Assembly (NCBI RefSeq): GCF_000712075.1
Contig: NZ_JONW01000007.1
Location: 310,001-374,000 of the forward strand
Length of the DNA stretch: 64,000 nucleotides
Direction: 5' to 3'
Origin: Caulobacter sp. UNC358MFTsu5.1
GTDB taxonomy: Bacteria; Pseudomonadota; Alphaproteobacteria; Caulobacterales; Caulobacteraceae
The translations under genes were made by a program, and so were the position numbers. Positions 60,574-64,000 of this stretch are shown here, in pieces. Within the stretch, counting starts at the first letter, position 1, and each line of letters opens with the position of its first letter. The notes beneath the pieces were generated by a model, which did no database searches, had not been told where the DNA came from, and saw only the letters and a program-made list of their open reading frames with translations.

Positions 60574-62829
60574 TCAGGGCTTCATCAGGCCGACGGGCAG
60601 GGATCGCGCCGCCACCGCGACGTCGGCCTTGGCGGCCGTGTCGCGCGACGAGGCGCCCAGGCTGAGCGTGTAGTCGCCGGCCGCGACCGACCAGCCGTGG
60701 GCCTTCTCGTTCCAGGTGGCCAGCAGGCGCGGATCGACGGTCAGGGTGACCTTGGTGCTGGCGCCGGGCGCCAGTTCGACCTTCTTGAAGCCGGCCAGGC
60801 GCTGGGGCGCTTCCCAGCCGCCCGCCTTGGGCGAGACATAGACCTGCGGCACGGCCTTGCCGGTCCGCTTGCCGGTGTTCTTTACGTCGAAGCTGACGGT
60901 CAGGGCGTCGCCCTTGGCCTCGGCCTTGAGGTTCTCGTAGGCGAAGGTCGTGTAGGACAGGCCGTGGCCGAAGGCGAACAGCGGCTGGTGGCCCTTCTTG
61001 TCGAACCACTTGTAGCCGACCGCCGCGCCTTCGATCGTGTAATCCACGGCGAACAGGTCGTCGGGCTTCTTGGGATCGCCGTCCAGCGTCGGGCGGGGCA
61101 GCTGGTCCAGCGACGCCGGGAAGGTGACGGGCAGGCGGCCCGAGGCGTCGACCTCGCCGGTCAGGACGCGGGCGATGGCCTCGCCGCCTTCCGAGCCCGG
61201 ATACCAGGCCTCGACCACGCCGCCCACCTTGGACAGCCACGGCATCAGCACCGGGCCGCCGGTCTCCAGCACGGCCACCGTCTTGGCGTTGGCCGAGGCG
61301 ACCGCGTCGATCAGGGCGTCCTGGTCGTTCTCCAGCGTCAGCGGGCTGTCGAACGACTCGCCGTTCCACTGGGTGGCGAAGACCAGCACTACGTCGGCGC
61401 CGGCGGCCAGCTTGGCGGCGGCGGCCTTGTCCTTGCCGTCGGCGAACTGGATGTCCGCGCCGGGCAGACGGGCCTTCAGCGCCTTCAGGGGCGAGGAGGG
61501 GAAGTAGATCATCGGGCCGGGCCAGGAGGCGGGGCCTTCGCCGGTCACCGCGCGGCCGCCGATCGGATAGACCTGCGACGAGCCGCCGCCCGACAGCACC
61601 CCGACGTCGGCGTGGCCGCCGATCACGACGATCTTCTTGGCCGAGGCCACCAGCGGCAGCAGGCCCTTGTCGTTCTTCAGCAGGACCACGCCTTCCTCGG
61701 CGTCGGCTCGGGTGACCTTGGCGTGGGCGGCGTAGTCGATCGTCGTGATCTTCACCGGCTTCTCGACCACGCCGCTGGCGAACAGGCTGCGCAGGATGCG
61801 GCGGGCCATGTCGTCCAGGCGCGCTTGCGTCACCTCGCCCTTGGCCAGGGCGTCCTTCAGCGGGGCCCGGAAGAAGGTCTGCTTGTCGAAGGCCTCGGCG
61901 CCGGACTCCTGGTCCAGCCCGGCGTTGACGGCCTTGGCGCCGGAGTGGGTCGCGCCCCAGTCCGACATCACATAGCCCTTGTAGGCCCAGTCCTGCTTCA
62001 GGACCTTGTTCAGCAGGAAGTCGTTCTCGCAGGCGTAGTCGCCGTTGACCCGGTTGTACGAGCACATCACCGAGTGCGGATCGGAGTCCTCGATCGCGAA
62101 CTGGAAGGCCAGCAGGTCGGAGGTGCGGGCGTCGGCCTCGCCGATCTTGGCGTCCAGCACGAAGCGGCCGGTCTCCTGGCCGTTCAGGGCGTAGTGCTTG
62201 ATGGTCGAGACGATGGCGTTGGACTGGATGCCCTTGATCTGGGCCCCGACCATCCTGCCGGCCAGCCAGGGATCCTCGCCGCCGTATTCGAAGTTGCGGC
62301 CATTGCGCGGCTCGCGGGTCAGGTTGATGCCGCCGGCCAGCATGACGTTGAAGCCGGAGTCGCGGGCTTCCGAGCCGATCATCGCCCCGCCGGCCTGGGC
62401 CAGGTCGGGGTTCCAGGTGGCGGTGCTGGCGATGCCGGAGGGCAGGGAGGTGCGCTCGCGCTTCTTGGGCTCGCCGCCCTGGGTGGCCACGCCGACGCCG
62501 GCGTCGGTCTGGAACTGGGCCGGGATGCCCAGGCGCTCGATCCCGGGGATGTAGCCGGCCGAGCCGGGCAGGGCCTCGGCGATGCGCTTGTACTTGGTCC
62601 CCATGTCGGCGCCGAAATAGCCGAAGATGACCGTCAGCTTCTCGTCCTGGGTCATGGCCTTGACCGCCAGGTCGGCGCGGGCGTCGGCGTCCAGCTTGGG
62701 GTCCAGCCAGGGACGGGAGGCCGGGGCCGCGGCGGGCGCCTGGGCGCAGGCGGCGGTGGAGGCCAGGGCGCCCGCGGACGCGCCGAGCATGAGGGCCAGG
62801 GTCAGGCCCCGCCAGGACTGTCGGTTCAT
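60574..62829 (-). CDS. GH3 beta-glucosidase, secreted (paralogue B)
   Basis: 751 residues, family 3. A Sec signal (LTLALMLGASAGALASTAAC) leads, with a lipobox-like TAAC. The catalytic barrel shares LAGGINLTREPRNGRNFEYG, NAIVSTIKHYALNGQETGRF, MCSYNRVNGDYACE and nucleophile Asp290 (VMSDWGATHSG) with paralogue A; the C-terminal GH3 domain (GVVLLKNDKGLLPL, VIGGHADVGVLSGGGSSQVY) and fibronectin-III-like end follow. The ATG at 62829 has GGGAGG upstream; an ATG four codons earlier overlaps that ribosome site. Directly downstream of, and in the same direction as, the LacI gene, which probably controls it. Confidence 0.94.
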   Translation of the reverse strand: MNRQSWRGLTLALMLGASAGALASTAACAQAPAAAPASRPWLDPKLDADARADLAVKAMTQDEKLTVIFGYFGADMGTKYKRIAEALPGSAGYIPGIERLGIPAQFQTDAGVGVATQGGEPKKRERTSLPSGIASTATWNPDLAQAGGAMIGSEARDSGFNVMLAGGINLTREPRNGRNFEYGGEDPWLAGRMVGAQIKGIQSNAIVSTIKHYALNGQETGRFVLDAKIGEADARTSDLLAFQFAIEDSDPHSVMCSYNRVNGDYACENDFLLNKVLKQDWAYKGYVMSDWGATHSGAKAVNAGLDQESGAEAFDKQTFFRAPLKDALAKGEVTQARLDDMARRILRSLFASGVVEKPVKITTIDYAAHAKVTRADAEEGVVLLKNDKGLLPLVASAKKIVVIGGHADVGVLSGGGSSQVYPIGGRAVTGEGPASWPGPMIYFPSSPLKALKARLPGADIQFADGKDKAAAAKLAAGADVVLVFATQWNGESFDSPLTLENDQDALIDAVASANAKTVAVLETGGPVLMPWLSKVGGVVEAWYPGSEGGEAIARVLTGEVDASGRLPVTFPASLDQLPRPTLDGDPKKPDDLFAVDYTIEGAAVGYKWFDKKGHQPLFAFGHGLSYTTFAYENLKAEAKGDALTVSFDVKNTGKRTGKAVPQVYVSPKAGGWEAPQRLAGFKKVELAPGASTKVTLTVDPRLLATWNEKAHGWSVAAGDYTLSLGASSRDTAAKADVAVAARSLPVGLMKP

Positions 62830-62887
62830 AGTACCTCCCATTATTGTTGGCGTGGGCGAGGTTCGCCGACGCGGATAGGACTTCGGT

Positions 62888-63910
62888 CTAGCCGGCCCGG
62901 ACGGGGCCGGTGGATTCGCGGATCACCAGGCTGTGCTGGGTCAGGATGGTCGCCGCGCCCTTGCCGAGCGCCTCGTTGGCGCTCCAGCCGTTCAGGGCGG
63001 TGATGGCCCGCTGGGTCATCTGGTCGAAGGGCTGGCGGATGGTGGTCAGGGACGGCCAGATCGCGGCGGCGATCGGCGCGTCGTCGAAGCCGACCACCGA
63101 CAGGTCGTCGGGCAGCTTCAGGCCGCGCCGCTGGGCTTCCATGCAGGTGGCGGCGGCCATGTCGTCATTGGCCGCGAAGATGGCGGTGGGCGGGTCGTCC
63201 ATGTCCAGCAGGGCCTGGGCGCCGGCCAGGCCGCCCTTGAAGCTGAAGTCGCCGGGGACGATCAGGGCGGGGTCCGGACGCGGCTTGCCGGCGGCGGCGT
63301 AGGCCTCGTTGAAGCCGTTGCGGCGCAGGGTGCTGGCGGCGTGGTCGGGGTGGCCGGCGATGTGGCCGATCCGCTCGTGGCCCAGGCTGAACAGGTGCTC
63401 GACCACCTCGCGGGCGGCGGCGCGGTCGTCCATGACGATGCTGGGCGACAGCGAATCGGGGCTGGTGGGCGAGATCAGCACGCAGCGCACGCCGTGCTCG
63501 CGCAGCAGGGCCTTGAGCGGGGCGAAGTCGCACTCGGGCGGCAGCAGCACCATCTCGCGGACCCCGCCCTCGGTGACGAAGGCGCGGATCCGGTCCTGCC
63601 AGCCGGCCATGTCGCCCTCGACGAGTTCGGCCGACAGGTGGCGGCCGTTCTGCAGGCAGGCGACCATCAGGGCGTGGTGGATGCGGGTCTGGTAGCCGCC
63701 GCTGGGGTCGCCCATCAGGATGCCGACCGCCGGGGCCGATTGCGAGCGCAGGACGCGCGCCACGGTGCTGGGCTGGTAGTCCAGCGCCCGCATCGCCTCG
63801 CGCACCCGTTCGCGGGTCTTGGCGGTGACGCTCTCGTGGTCGTTCATGACGCGCGACACGGTCTTGGGCGAGACGCCCGCTCGCAGCGCCACATCGTGGA
63901 TCGTCGCCAT
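62888..63910 (-). CDS. LacI-family transcriptional regulator
   Basis: 340 residues. HTH at the N-terminus (MATIHDVALRAGVSPKTVSR, VMNDHESVTAKTRERV, DYQPSTVARVLRSQ hinge) and a periplasmic-binding-like sugar domain (VGILMGDPSGGYQTRIHHAL, GHERIGHIAGHPDHAAST, TAIFAANDDMAAATCMEAQR, DDLSVVGFDDAPIAAAIWPS, LTTIRQPFDQM). The ATG at 63910 gives the standard LacI start; an upstream frame to 63991 has no family features. It represses sugar genes until an inducer binds; the adjacent GH3 beta-glucosidase gene (58-bp gap) is the obvious target. Confidence 0.95.
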   Translation of the reverse strand: MATIHDVALRAGVSPKTVSRVMNDHESVTAKTRERVREAMRALDYQPSTVARVLRSQSAPAVGILMGDPSGGYQTRIHHALMVACLQNGRHLSAELVEGDMAGWQDRIRAFVTEGGVREMVLLPPECDFAPLKALLREHGVRCVLISPTSPDSLSPSIVMDDRAAAREVVEHLFSLGHERIGHIAGHPDHAASTLRRNGFNEAYAAAGKPRPDPALIVPGDFSFKGGLAGAQALLDMDDPPTAIFAANDDMAAATCMEAQRRGLKLPDDLSVVGFDDAPIAAAIWPSLTTIRQPFDQMTQRAITALNGWSANEALGKGAATILTQHSLVIRESTGPVRAG

Positions 63911-63934
63911 GACCTTGTCGCACCCAACACAAAA

Positions 63935-63957
63935 TGATCGCGCCGCGCGCTCGATCA
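63935..63957. promoter_or_regulatory. Inverted repeat upstream of the LacI gene
   Basis: TGATCG (63935-63940) and CGATCA (63952-63957) form a 6-bp inverted repeat 25 bp upstream of the LacI start, a position suitable for autoregulation. The 11-nt spacer is longer than in usual LacI operators, so this is a weak call. Confidence 0.25.
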
Positions 63958-64000
63958 CCTGGATCGCCGCCGCCCCGTTTGAGCAAGCCATAGCTCAGCC

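Overview
The window is high-GC bacterial chromosomal DNA, most likely from an alphaproteobacterium of the Caulobacter/Phenylobacterium/sphingomonad type. This rests on three large TonB-dependent receptors (one of the Xanthomonas/Caulobacter-enriched class), a FixJ-type response regulator, a FecI/FecR pair, many secreted glycoside hydrolases and large multi-domain two-component proteins. I could run no database search; family calls come from reading motifs, and the genus is inference.

Layout. 1-2.7 kb: a PAS sensor (cut by the window edge) with a FixJ-like regulator, and a sigma/anti-sigma (FecI/FecR) pair with no adjacent receptor. 2.7-13.4 kb: small redox, detoxification and hydrolase genes: alpha/beta hydrolases, a short AraC regulator, an AhpD-like protein, three paralogous NmrA-like NAD(P)-binding proteins, an HD-domain protein, DUF427, and a LysR regulator divergent from an SDR. 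An 18-bp palindrome upstream of the AraC gene recurs upstream of one NmrA-like operon. 13.6-25.3 kb: a sugar-ester utilisation cluster (GH1, GH3, carboxylesterase, GH20, a small secreted protein, a TonB receptor) with two paralogous TetR regulators. Four copies of an operator-like palindrome (ACAnTCA-N4-TGAnTGT) sit in its promoters. 25.3-35.2 kb: an uptake and degradation set (TonB receptor; acyl-CoA ligase, 3-hydroxyacyl-CoA dehydrogenase, MFS transporter, esterase; AraC regulator). The dehydrogenase carries an in-frame 120-bp tandem duplication.

35.5-41.5 kb: a signalling operon of a giant CHASE3/GAF hybrid kinase with three receivers, CheR, a receiver-less CheB, and a receiver-kinase protein. 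41.8-47.6 kb: a pectin-type operon (TonB receptor, GH105, GH28). 48.0-60.1 kb: a lone receiver, then a compact chemosensory operon: a soluble MCP-like protein with two signalling tips, a triple-CheW protein, CheB, CheR, CheA, a STAS-like protein, a CheY-like receiver and a CheC-type phosphatase. A LOV-domain hybrid histidine kinase follows, behind a 30-bp near-perfect palindrome. 60.3-64 kb: tRNA-Asn, a second GH3 beta-glucosidase with a terminator, and a LacI regulator.

The most distinctive parts are the unusual chemosensory/LOV operon, the TetR-palindrome glycan regulon and the duplicated dehydrogenase. No insertion sequence, prophage, CRISPR array or rRNA gene was seen.
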